Source: an uncultured Phocaeicola sp. | GTDB lineage: Bacteria > Bacteroidota > Bacteroidia > Bacteroidales > Bacteroidaceae | NCBI GenBank assembly: GCA_944320885.1 | Contig: CALUJE010000014.1 | Span: forward strand, 1-64,000 | DNA length: 64,000 nucleotides | Direction: 5' to 3' | In this document: piece by piece, positions 18,578 to 27,644 of the stretch | Position numbering within the stretch: position 1 is the first letter of the stretch | Layout: every line of letters starts with the position of its first letter | Translations under genes and position numbers: made by a program | Notes under the pieces: model-generated | Told to the model about the DNA's origin: nothing | Database searches by the model: none | The model's input: the letters and a program-made list of their open reading frames with translations, nothing else

Positions 18578-18680
18578 AATATATGGGAACACTTTTATGA
18601 CTTGCTATGGGCAGCGATTAACAATGTTAAGAAAAAGGATAAAAAACTCTATTTTTAATAGAAGTTTTATTTTGTTGAGC

Positions 18681-18712
18681 ATTGTTTTTTATTTTAAAAT
18701 ATCTTAGATTTG
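18681..18712 (+). promoter_or_regulatory. Promoter of the peptidase-SusCD operon
   Basis: A -33-like ATTG (18681-18684, one mismatch to TTTG), a 20 bp spacer, and a perfect -7 TAGATTTG (18705-18712). Transcription would begin near 18720, leaving a leader of about 100 nt. Confidence 0.65.
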
Positions 18713-18818
18713 CATAATCAGCATTTTCAAGTTCTTAGAGAGGAATTGATTGTAGAGAGTAGTGTGAATGTGAATATGTGAGAGTTTTCATTTATATTTT
18801 GTAAGAAAAACAATAGGT

Positions 18819-20363
18819 ATGAGGAGAGTTTATTATTGGGTAGCCATGTTGTTGGCTGCATTACCAGTGATTGCTGAGGCGCAGTCCCCACCGGGATGGC
18901 ATAAGGTATGTAAAGACAGTTTGCAGGGAGCAAACGTGATGGAAGCATTACGGTTCCTGAAGAAACAGGGACGGAAAATCAGACAGCAGATTGTTGTCGG
19001 AGTAATTGACACAGGGGTTGATACGGCGGCGGTCGACTTGAAAGATGCTCTGTGGCGGAATGAAAAGGAAATATTAAACGGAAAGGACGACGACCACAAC
19101 GGTTACGTCGATGATTTGCACGGCTGGAATTTTCTGGGAACAGCCGATGCATCATTCAACATGACCAGTGCCGGCAGTGAGGAATTCCGTGAATTCAAAA
19201 GACTTTACCCCAAATATAAAAACATTGTTTCCGGTAAACCTGCCGATGCGGAAGAATATGCATATTATCAGAAAATGCGTAAGAAGGCAGGCATAGACAG
19301 CTATATCAGGTTTTATGAATATACGTCAGTCAAGGACAAGGCATACCGTTGTGCCGATTCTTTGTTGGCAACTTTGCCACAGGTAAGCAAGGATACGCTT
19401 ACCGTAGGCGGACTCATGAATTTACCCGTAGAAGGTAAGGAATGGGAAAACGTATTCAAGGTTTTATTGGCCGATATTTACCGTAGCGGACGCAGCGTTT
19501 CCTGGAATGCGCTGCTCGAAAAGCACCGTAAGGATTTTGCCCTGATGAAACAGCGTCTGGACGGAATAGAAAATGATGCCGACAAGCGTCTGATGATGGG
19601 CGATGACATGGATAATCCTGACGACCGTTTTTATGGCAACAGCTGCCTGCAGGTTGAAGGTTGTGAACACGGAACTTTCGTGGCAGGTGTCATTGCCGGG
19701 CAGGGGGTGGCAGACGCCTCGGTGACCGGGGTCTTTCCACAGGCATCCGTTATGGTAATCCGTGCTGTTCCCGACGGAGATGAGTATGACAAGGATATCG
19801 CGTCTGCTATCCGTTATGCGGTGGACAACGGAGCAAAGGTTATCAACATGAGTCTGGGCAAATATGTCTCTCCGCGTGCCGATATGGTGGGGTGGGCCAT
19901 AGACTATGCCGCACGTCACGATGTGCTGATAGTACAGGCTGCCGGAAACAATGGGCTGAATGTTGATTCCATCCCCGTTTTCCCGATGGCACGAGATGCG
20001 ATGGGTAAGCGTTATCCGAACTACATCCGTGTAGGAGCGTCGGATGTTATGGGCAGAAGATGTGCGTTCTCCAACTATGGAGTATCGGAAGTCGATTTGT
20101 TTGCTCCGGGAGAGGAGGTTACTTCGGTAATACCCGGAAACAGTTATATGATTTCAGAGGGTACGAGTGTTGCTGCTCCTATAGTGAGCGGAATAGCAGC
20201 CATGTTGCGGGCTTATTTCCCGGGACTGACGGCTTCACAGGTAAAGGAAATCCTGAAACAGAGTGTACGTCCCATGTTGACGGACGGCAAACGCTACAGC
20301 TCATCAGGAGGTATTGTCGATGCACTAGCTGCAGTTAAACTAGCCATAAAATACAGATTATGA
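18819..20363 (+). CDS. Secreted subtilisin-like serine peptidase (family S8)
   Basis: The 514-residue product has a signal peptide (MRRVYYWVAMLLAALPVIAEAQ). The catalytic triad of an S8 peptidase is visible: Asp near residue 63 in GVIDTGVD, His near 283 in CEHGTFVAGVIAG, the oxyanion Asn in AAGNNG near 375, and Ser near 449 in EGTSVAAP. About 220 residues lie between the Asp and His motifs; this insert is helical and charged, much longer than in classical subtilisins but seen in Bacteroidetes members. It should cut proteins in the periplasm or at the cell surface. Its stop overlaps the start of the next peptidase by 4 bp (ATGA), so the two are translationally coupled and followed by SusC/SusD. 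Confidence 0.94.
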   Translation: MRRVYYWVAMLLAALPVIAEAQSPPGWHKVCKDSLQGANVMEALRFLKKQGRKIRQQIVVGVIDTGVDTAAVDLKDALWRNEKEILNGKDDDHNGYVDDLHGWNFLGTADASFNMTSAGSEEFREFKRLYPKYKNIVSGKPADAEEYAYYQKMRKKAGIDSYIRFYEYTSVKDKAYRCADSLLATLPQVSKDTLTVGGLMNLPVEGKEWENVFKVLLADIYRSGRSVSWNALLEKHRKDFALMKQRLDGIENDADKRLMMGDDMDNPDDRFYGNSCLQVEGCEHGTFVAGVIAGQGVADASVTGVFPQASVMVIRAVPDGDEYDKDIASAIRYAVDNGAKVINMSLGKYVSPRADMVGWAIDYAARHDVLIVQAAGNNGLNVDSIPVFPMARDAMGKRYPNYIRVGASDVMGRRCAFSNYGVSEVDLFAPGEEVTSVIPGNSYMISEGTSVAAPIVSGIAAMLRAYFPGLTASQVKEILKQSVRPMLTDGKRYSSSGGIVDALAAVKLAIKYRL

Positions 20364-22630
20364 AACGCTTTGCAATATATTTGCTGGGAGTGTCTGTCAG
20401 CTTGTGCGGATGGGCACAAACACCCGACTGGAACCGTGCCGAAAAGTTGTCGGCCGATACGCTGGAGCAGTATATGTCGGGCTGTTACATATACCCCACA
20501 TGGATTGAGGGGAGCAGCAGTTTTTATTATGATGTAAAAACCGATGGCGGTAACCGTTATTATCTGGTCGATGCACGCAACGGACGCAAACAGCCGCTCA
20601 TAGCCGATAACGCCCGTTTTGCAAGCCAGTATGCTGCCATTACCGGTGATTCGCTCGATACGGAAGATTTTCAGGTATATGGCATAACGTTCAGAAAAGG
20701 GAATACCGGACGTTTTTATCTGAACAAGAAAGGCAAGCAGATGGTTTATGACGTGCGTAGCGGCAAGCTCTCTGAAACGGTGCTGCCGGAAGAAGGTTCT
20801 GCTAATTTCAGAAAACGCACCTACGCATGCCATTCTGCCGATTCGCTGTTTACCATGATGGGCTCGGGATACGACCTGTATGTGCGTGACAACCGTAACG
20901 GAACCGTCCGTCGCATCACTACCGACGGCAAGGAAGATGCCGCATATACCAGCCGTGCCGTATCCGATACGCTTGAAACCGTAAGTCGTGGTTTCTGGCT
21001 CGGACACCGTTATGTGTATCTCATGTCCGATATGAGTGAGGTGAAAGAATTGGGCTTTATCAATTCGCTGGCTTCACCCCGTCCGCAGACGGTTACTTTC
21101 AAGATGCCCATGCCGGGCGACGAAGGTGTACGTCGTTTTCGCCTGTTCTGGTATAACGCCGATACAGGAGAGGCACGCATGTTGCCCATAGACAAGTATC
21201 CCGATCAGGTAGTAGAGATGGACTATTTCCGTTCGGATGAGGCTCTGTTCATTACCCGTCGCAGCCGTAAGGCCGACAGGATAGACCTCTGCCGCATCAA
21301 CGTGCAGGAAGGTGTGGTTACCGAGCTGATTTCCGAAGAGTGTCTGCCGCATATGAATCTGTCGTTGTTCAACTGCCGCATTTTTGATGAAGGAAAACGC
21401 ATTCTGTGGTGGTCGGAGCGTACGGGCAGGGGTAATTATTACCTCTATGATGGTGACGGACAATTACTGAACCGTGTGACGCAGGGAGACAATCTGGTAG
21501 CCGGAAATATTGTACACATAGATACGCTGAAGAATGAAATCATCTTTGCCGGTTATGGCAATGAACCGGATACAGATCCCAGCTACGCTTATTATTATAA
21601 GGCTTCGCTCAACGGACGCAAACAGGTATTGCTTACTCCGGGTGATGGAAATCATGAGTTGTCTCTCTCACCCGACAGACGGTATGCCATCGACAAATAT
21701 TCACGCGTCGATTTGCTTCCGGTAGTGCGTGTGCTCAGCATAGACCGTCCGCAGCGCAATTACGAAGTGGAGTGTACCGACGGTACCGCTCTTCGCCGTG
21801 CAGGATGGCGTCCGCCGGTACGTGTCCGCGTAAAGGCAGCCGACGGAGAGACCGACTTGTATGGAGTAATGTATCTTCCTTCGTCGCTCGACAGCACCCG
21901 CCGTTATCCGGTTATCAGCAATGTCTATCCCGGTCCGCAGGACGACCAGCTTCCCCGTTCGTTTGTGATTGACGATAATAGCAACCAGTCATTGGCCGAG
22001 CTTGGATTTGTTGTCGTCAACGTAGCTCCGCGTGGCAGTTCTCCGTTGCGCGGTCGTGATTTCCATTGCTTCGGATATGGTAACCTGCGTGATTATCCGC
22101 TGGCCGACAGCAAGCATGTCATTGAGGAGCTTGCCCGCCGTTATCCGTTTATCGATCTCAACCGGGTAGGCATATACGGTCATTCGGGCGGTGCATTCCA
22201 GACAGTAGCCTCCATGCTTACCTATCCCGATTTTTACAAGGTAGGAGTGGCTGCGTCGGGCAATCATGACAACAACATTTACATCCAGTGGTGGGGCGAG
22301 GTATTCCACGGACTGGAGCAGCATACCGACTCTGTAAGCGGACGTACCACTTTCTCTGTGAAGATTCCTACCAATCAGGAACTGGCGCCCAATCTCAAGG
22401 GACGGCTCATGCTCATTACGGGTGATGTGGACAAGAATGTGCCCCCTTCATCTACCTATCGCCTGGCCGATGCGCTGATCAAGGCAGGCAAACGTTTTGA
22501 CATGTTTGTTCTTCCGGGTAAGGACCATGGGGTGATGTGTCCTTATTATCAGAATCTTATCCGCTATTATTTTGTGGAGAACCTGTTGCAGCCTTCTCCC
22601 CGTCATATCGATATTATTAACCATCAATAA
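20360..22630 (+). CDS. Secreted prolyl-oligopeptidase-type peptidase (S9, DPP-IV-like)
   Basis: The 756-residue protein has a signal peptide ending near CGWAQ, an N-terminal seven- or eight-bladed beta-propeller region like the DPP-IV N domain (about 35-490), and a C-terminal alpha/beta hydrolase domain. The triad can be placed at Ser near 606 in GHSGGAF, Asp near 692 in TGDVDKNVP and His near 722 in GKDHGVM. S9 enzymes of this type release short peptides from the N-termini of oligopeptides. It overlaps the S8 peptidase gene by 4 bp and is followed after 7 bp by a SusC gene. The order endopeptidase, exopeptidase, transporter suggests stepwise protein breakdown with capture of the products. 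Confidence 0.93.
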   Translation: MKRFAIYLLGVSVSLCGWAQTPDWNRAEKLSADTLEQYMSGCYIYPTWIEGSSSFYYDVKTDGGNRYYLVDARNGRKQPLIADNARFASQYAAITGDSLDTEDFQVYGITFRKGNTGRFYLNKKGKQMVYDVRSGKLSETVLPEEGSANFRKRTYACHSADSLFTMMGSGYDLYVRDNRNGTVRRITTDGKEDAAYTSRAVSDTLETVSRGFWLGHRYVYLMSDMSEVKELGFINSLASPRPQTVTFKMPMPGDEGVRRFRLFWYNADTGEARMLPIDKYPDQVVEMDYFRSDEALFITRRSRKADRIDLCRINVQEGVVTELISEECLPHMNLSLFNCRIFDEGKRILWWSERTGRGNYYLYDGDGQLLNRVTQGDNLVAGNIVHIDTLKNEIIFAGYGNEPDTDPSYAYYYKASLNGRKQVLLTPGDGNHELSLSPDRRYAIDKYSRVDLLPVVRVLSIDRPQRNYEVECTDGTALRRAGWRPPVRVRVKAADGETDLYGVMYLPSSLDSTRRYPVISNVYPGPQDDQLPRSFVIDDNSNQSLAELGFVVVNVAPRGSSPLRGRDFHCFGYGNLRDYPLADSKHVIEELARRYPFIDLNRVGIYGHSGGAFQTVASMLTYPDFYKVGVAASGNHDNNIYIQWWGEVFHGLEQHTDSVSGRTTFSVKIPTNQELAPNLKGRLMLITGDVDKNVPPSSTYRLADALIKAGKRFDMFVLPGKDHGVMCPYYQNLIRYYFVENLLQPSPRHIDIINHQ

Positions 22631-22637
22631 AAAGCCT

Positions 22638-25600
22638 ATGAAGTATATGGTATTGTTCAGATTCGTTCTGATTAGTTTAGTTTGCTGTATCTCCGTAGCT
22701 TTGTCTGCACAGCAGAAGAACGATGATTCTGTTGTCCAAATCAAAGTCGTCATAGTGGATTCCGATAAAAATCCGCTGCCCGGAGCTACTGTTGTTGTTG
22801 CCGGAAAACCTGGATGCATTGCCGACGACCACGGCGCAGTATCGTTGTGGGTGGAAAAGAATTCCAAGGTAAGTTTTCAGTATATAGGTATGAAGGCAAG
22901 GACTATGACGGTCACTGCTCCCGTTACCGGTGAGATAGTACTTGAAGATGAGTTCTCGCAACTTGACCAGGTAGTCATTACCGGTTATTCACGAACCACC
23001 AAGCGCCGTACTACCGGTTCGTTGGCAACACTGACAGCCGATGAACTGAAAGGTGCTCCAACAGCCAATCTGGATATGCTGTTGCAGGGTAAGGTGGCCG
23101 GTGTGGATGTTAAGGCTCTTTCCGGACGTCCGGGAGAGACTGCCCAGATCCGTGTTCGCGGTACCAATACCATCACCGGAAATGCCGACCCCTTGTGGGT
23201 TGTCGACGGAGTGCCTTTGCAGCGTGACATCCCTACCATTTCAAGCAGTCAGATACGGGCCGGCGATTTTAACGATATCTTTACCAACGGTATTTCAGGC
23301 ATCAATCCGAACGATATCGAGTCGGTTACGGTATTGAAAGATGCTTCTGCTGCCGCTATCTATGGTTCGCGTGCTGCCGGTGGTGTCATCGTAGTCACTA
23401 CCAAGCGTGGTACCGAAGGACGCATGCGCGTCAATTACTCGGCCAATGTAACCATGACTACCAGTCCTTCACGTTCGGCCGATTTGATGAATTCGCGTGA
23501 AAAGCTGGCATGGGAACAGGAATTGTGGGATGAATTTTCGGCAGAGCGTTTTGCTGAATATCCTGTAACCGGTACACGCTATCCGGTTGTGGGTATTGTC
23601 GGTATGATTCGTTCGGGTTACGGACGCTATGCAGGAATGACCAGGGAACAGCAGGATGCTGAAATAGCTGCGTTGGGCGAACACTCTACCAACTGGTTTG
23701 ACGAACTGTTCCGCAACTCCATTTCACAGAGCCATTTCCTCTCGCTTTCCGGTGGTACGGAAAAGAATGCATATTATGTGTCAATGGGATATTCACAGAA
23801 TAACGGACTTCTGAAGAAAAACGATTATGAGCGTTACAACGTGAGTGCCAAGCTTGATTTGAAACCGAACAAGCGCGTTAAACTGGGCTTTACAGTCGAT
23901 CTGGCCATGCAGAAAGCCAGTTCTCCTTCGCTCAATGTTGACCCTTTTAAGTATGCCTATTTCGCCAATCCTTACGAACGTGCCTACAATGCCGACGGTT
24001 CGTATGCGGCCGATAATACATATTTCAGTCTGAGTCATGCCAATGGAGGCTATGACGTGGCACTCCCCGAAGAGGGCTATAACATCCTTCGTGAGTTGAA
24101 TGAAACTTCAAACAAGACCAGAAATATGTCGGCATCGCTGATTGCCAACCTGACGGTCAATATCCTTGACAATTTCTCATTTGAGGGACTGGCCTCTTAC
24201 GGTTATGTAACCGATGCTTCCGACAATATCAACGGTAAGGATACCTATGCGGCATGGATTGACCGTCCGTTTGATACTTCACAGATAAATTCCAAGCGTA
24301 AGTACGGTTCCATTACGCAGACCTCTGCCTATAATTCCAGTTACAATCTGCGCGGTCAGCTGCATTATTTCAATACCTTTGGTGATGACCATTACCTGAG
24401 TGCATTGGCCGGAGCAGAAATCCGTGGTCAGTACTCCAAGAGTATCTTTGAAAAACGCTACGGTTATGACCCTGTTTCAGGCAATTCGTCTATGCCGGCT
24501 TATCCGGAAGGTGGTAAGTTGGAATATACCGATTTGTTGTCTTATGCGTCCATTATGGACGGTCTTTCCGGTCAGAGCATTCTGGAAGATGCTTTTGCGT
24601 CGTTCTATTTCTCACTTGATTATGTGTATAAGGAACGTTATATAGCCAGTCTGACAGCCCGTACCGACGGCTCCAACAACTTCGGTAGTGACGAGCAGTT
24701 CAATCCTACCGGTTCAATCGGACTCGGATGGAACATCAGTCAGGAGCCTTTCATGGAATCGCTCAAACCCATATTGAGTACCTTGTCATTGCGTGCGGCT
24801 TTCGGTTATACGGGTAATATCAACAAGACTGTCTATCCGCAGCTGGTAATGGATTATGCCACTAATTTCCGCAAGACAGATACCGATTATTATCGCATTG
24901 GTACTATCGGTAATGCACCCAATCCGAATTTGCGTTGGGAGAAAACCCGTGACATGAAGGTATCGCTCGAAGTAGGACTGTTCAATGACCGTTTACGTTT
25001 GCAGGGCGAGTTGTACGACCGCCGCACACGTGATGCCGTAACCAGTGTTTCGGTGCCTTATACTACCGGTTTCAGTTATCAGAGCTTCAATACTTCCGAG
25101 CTGTTGAATCAGGGTATGGAATTCTCGTTGGGAGCCAACATCGTGAAAACAAAGGATTGGGACGTATCATTGTCTGCCAATGTTTCGTACAATCGCAACA
25201 AATTGCTTAAATATTATTCGGCAAATCCGAGTATGTGGGGCTCGTCATACGTAGGCTATCCGTTGTCTCCGATTATCAGTGGTAAGGTTGAGGGTATTGA
25301 CAGCAAATACGGTATCTATACTTACAAGGTACGTCCGGATGCTGTTATGAATACGGCAGCCGACCGTCGTCTGGAAGAAAATTATGCTTTCTATCTGGGT
25401 ACTTCTTCAGCTCCTGTTAACGGTGGTTATTCTATTAGCGTTGGATACAAACGTTTCCATCTCAGTTTGGGAGGCTCTTATTCATTTGATGGCAAGATTC
25501 TCAATAACATAGAGTGTCCGGTAAATTATAGTATATTGAGTGGTAGTGTTATAGAAAAAGTCCCGACACAGGAAAATGACCTGTATGTCAATCATCTGAA

Positions 25601-25961
25601 TGTAGCCAAAGACGCTACACACCGCTGGACCGTAAATAACCCGATTACCGACGGACATCCGCGCATTATCGATGCCTACGGAGATCGTCTGGGCCTGGAC
25701 AACTATATGGTAACGGGCAGCAATATCACCCGTGCTTCCATGATGGAAGACGTGTCTTATTTCAAACTTGGCTCCTTGCTGTTGAGTTACAATTTTGGTG
25801 GCAATTGGATGAAACGTACTCCGATTACCTCACTCACTGTTTCGTTCAGCATGAGCAATCTGTTTACCATTACCGATTATTCCGGTATTGACCCTGAAAC
25901 TCCCGGAGCAGTTTATCCCACTCCGCGTACGTACTCGATGGGGGTGTCTGTTGGATTCTAA
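22638..25961 (+). CDS. SusC/RagA-type transporter of the peptidase operon
   Basis: The start at 22638 is chosen because it opens a signal peptide (MKYMVLFRFVLISLVCCISV) and lies 7 bp after the peptidase stop; an in-frame ATG at 22572 lies inside the upstream gene. The 1107-residue product has a regulatory-like beta domain, a plug with LKDASAAAIYGSRAAGGVIV and a barrel ending in SVGF. It differs clearly from the SusC proteins on either side (12286 and 29151), for example LKD instead of LKG in the signature. RagA of Porphyromonas gingivalis is known to take up peptides, so peptide import is a fair guess here given the two peptidases in the operon. Confidence 0.95.
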   Translation: MKYMVLFRFVLISLVCCISVALSAQQKNDDSVVQIKVVIVDSDKNPLPGATVVVAGKPGCIADDHGAVSLWVEKNSKVSFQYIGMKARTMTVTAPVTGEIVLEDEFSQLDQVVITGYSRTTKRRTTGSLATLTADELKGAPTANLDMLLQGKVAGVDVKALSGRPGETAQIRVRGTNTITGNADPLWVVDGVPLQRDIPTISSSQIRAGDFNDIFTNGISGINPNDIESVTVLKDASAAAIYGSRAAGGVIVVTTKRGTEGRMRVNYSANVTMTTSPSRSADLMNSREKLAWEQELWDEFSAERFAEYPVTGTRYPVVGIVGMIRSGYGRYAGMTREQQDAEIAALGEHSTNWFDELFRNSISQSHFLSLSGGTEKNAYYVSMGYSQNNGLLKKNDYERYNVSAKLDLKPNKRVKLGFTVDLAMQKASSPSLNVDPFKYAYFANPYERAYNADGSYAADNTYFSLSHANGGYDVALPEEGYNILRELNETSNKTRNMSASLIANLTVNILDNFSFEGLASYGYVTDASDNINGKDTYAAWIDRPFDTSQINSKRKYGSITQTSAYNSSYNLRGQLHYFNTFGDDHYLSALAGAEIRGQYSKSIFEKRYGYDPVSGNSSMPAYPEGGKLEYTDLLSYASIMDGLSGQSILEDAFASFYFSLDYVYKERYIASLTARTDGSNNFGSDEQFNPTGSIGLGWNISQEPFMESLKPILSTLSLRAAFGYTGNINKTVYPQLVMDYATNFRKTDTDYYRIGTIGNAPNPNLRWEKTRDMKVSLEVGLFNDRLRLQGELYDRRTRDAVTSVSVPYTTGFSYQSFNTSELLNQGMEFSLGANIVKTKDWDVSLSANVSYNRNKLLKYYSANPSMWGSSYVGYPLSPIISGKVEGIDSKYGIYTYKVRPDAVMNTAADRRLEENYAFYLGTSSAPVNGGYSISVGYKRFHLSLGGSYSFDGKILNNIECPVNYSILSGSVIEKVPTQENDLYVNHLNVAKDATHRWTVNNPITDGHPRIIDAYGDRLGLDNYMVTGSNITRASMMEDVSYFKLGSLLLSYNFGGNWMKRTPITSLTVSFSMSNLFTITDYSGIDPETPGAVYPTPRTYSMGVSVGF

Positions 25962-25975
25962 AAAAGTTATGAGTT

Positions 25976-27385
25976 ATGAAGAAATTAAATATCCTGTTAT
26001 GTACACTGTTTGCCTTGGCAGGCATGTCGTGTACCAATTATCTTGATATCAAGCCGTACGGACGTACCATTCCCAAGACGGCCGAAGAGTTTGAAGCCTT
26101 GTTGAACAATCATCTGAATAAGATAGATGAGGGTAGTGACAATATTCTTGTAGGCAATGCTTCCCAGTATATAACATGGGATGCCGAATGTGGTGACGAT
26201 TTTGAAACCTGTCTTACAGAACAGGAAGGTATCGCTTTAAAAATCTATTTGGGGGATGCTGCCGGATCTGACAGGGCTGCATATATGTACCGTGATTTGT
26301 ATGCTGTAATACGCGACTGTAATATTGTATTGGGGGAAATGAAAGAGGAGGGAACAGACCGTTCCAACAAGGTCAAGGCCACTGCCTATGCACTTCGTGC
26401 AGTATCCTATTACCAGCTGATGCGTCTGTTTTGTGAAGCTCCTGAAAAGGCCAGCATGGCATCGCAGCAGGGAGTTCCCCTGGTAATGACTTTCGATATG
26501 GAAGAGAAACCTCTGCGTCGCAATTTGCAGGAGACGGTTACCCGTATAGAAGATGATTTGAAGGCTTCGATTGATTATCACATGACCGATGATATTTACC
26601 GTTTTACGGAAGATGTATGTAAGGGATACCTGGCCCGCCTTTATTTCTGGACCGAACAGTGGGACAAGGCACTTCCTCTGGCACAGGAACTGCTGAAAAA
26701 ACATCCTCTTCTGGGAAGGGAAGAATACAAGAACATGATGGGTACAGCTTATGACATGGTAGGAAATCAGATACTCAAGGCCTATCGTGCAGTCAGTGTG
26801 AGCGGAAGTACCGCTATTACATCTTCACGTCGTAGTTTGCAGGCTCGTCCGGTAAGTACCCGTCTGCTCAGCCTGTTTACCGATGAAGAGAAAACTACCG
26901 ATGTTCGTTATGCCATGTGGGTAAACTCTTCGCGTCAGGCCACTAAGGAGTTCTTCTGTGGTATGCGTTCGGCCGAGTTCAAGCTGATGGAGGCAGAGTG
27001 TTACTATCATATGAACCAGAAAGAAAAGGCGCTACAGTCTGTCAATGAGTTGCGTGCAAACCGTATCAGCAACTATACCAGTCTGACTGAAGACAAGCTT
27101 CCGGCTGTTTCATCCAAAGAGATTATCAAGGTAGATGCCGAAGGAAAAGCGTTGACACCGCTGTTGGCATTTATTCTGAGTGAGCGCCGTAAGGAAATGT
27201 TCCTTGAAGGTGACCGGTTCTTTGAAATGAAACGTAACGGTACCCCCGAGTTCTGGACTGCATATAACGGACGCAAGTATACTACGGAGTCGTTCATGTA
27301 TACTTTCCCCATTCCGGTAAATGATATACTGATTGTAGACGGACTGAAGCAGAATCCGGGATATGATGAATTGCAGAGTAATTAA
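25976..27385 (+). CDS. SusD/RagB-like lipoprotein of the peptidase operon
   Basis: A 469-residue lipoprotein with lipobox Cys19 (LAGMSCTNYLDIKPYG). The YLDIKPYG start, the helical TPR-like core and the C-terminal motif RRKEMFLEGDRFFEMKR (about 401-417) are those of the SusD/RagB family. It lies 14 bp after its susC partner. It should form the ligand-binding lid, in this context perhaps for peptides, as RagB does. The following small lipoprotein gene begins 19 bp after its stop. Confidence 0.95.
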   Translation: MKKLNILLCTLFALAGMSCTNYLDIKPYGRTIPKTAEEFEALLNNHLNKIDEGSDNILVGNASQYITWDAECGDDFETCLTEQEGIALKIYLGDAAGSDRAAYMYRDLYAVIRDCNIVLGEMKEEGTDRSNKVKATAYALRAVSYYQLMRLFCEAPEKASMASQQGVPLVMTFDMEEKPLRRNLQETVTRIEDDLKASIDYHMTDDIYRFTEDVCKGYLARLYFWTEQWDKALPLAQELLKKHPLLGREEYKNMMGTAYDMVGNQILKAYRAVSVSGSTAITSSRRSLQARPVSTRLLSLFTDEEKTTDVRYAMWVNSSRQATKEFFCGMRSAEFKLMEAECYYHMNQKEKALQSVNELRANRISNYTSLTEDKLPAVSSKEIIKVDAEGKALTPLLAFILSERRKEMFLEGDRFFEMKRNGTPEFWTAYNGRKYTTESFMYTFPIPVNDILIVDGLKQNPGYDELQSN

Positions 27386-27404
27386 CCTTAAAAAAACAGA
27401 TTAT

Positions 27405-27617
27405 ATGAAAGCGATATATAAATGGATGATGGCTGTGGCGCTGGTAGCCGGTGGCATGAGCTTTTCCGCCTGTGAGGATGTAGATGAGCTTCCTCCCCGT
27501 GATACAAATACAGTAACCGGAAAAACCTATAAAATGCCCGATCCGGTGATTCTTACAGCCGAAGAGAGCGCACAGGTTGATGAAATACGCAAGGAATATG
27601 AAGGCAGTTTGCCCTGA
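27405..27617 (+). CDS. Small lipoprotein of the peptidase operon
   Basis: The start at 27405 opens a clean lipoprotein signal ending at Cys23 (MSFSACEDVDELPPR). An in-frame upstream ATG at 27363 lies within susD and would spoil the signal. The mature part is only about 48 residues, acidic, proline-containing and ends EIRKEYEGSLP. I do not recognise a family. Its position between susD and a larger lipoprotein suggests an accessory surface subunit of this SusCD complex. Confidence 0.75.
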   Translation: MKAIYKWMMAVALVAGGMSFSACEDVDELPPRDTNTVTGKTYKMPDPVILTAEESAQVDEIRKEYEGSLP

Positions 27618-27644
27618 AGTTTATGACTTTAAAACCGTATGATT

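Larger units (their letters stand above)
18465..18818. other. Intergenic region with terminator and promoter
   Basis: This 354 bp gap contains the terminator of the upstream operon (18533-18577) and a good Bacteroides-type promoter for the peptidase operon (18681-18712). The remaining AT-rich sequence, including the leader of about 100 nt, shows nothing further I can support. Confidence 0.6.

Noticed and set aside
20294..21007. 237-codon minus-strand frame opposite the S9 peptidase
   Set aside because: It is a shadow of a well-supported gene in a GC-richer stretch with few antisense stops.
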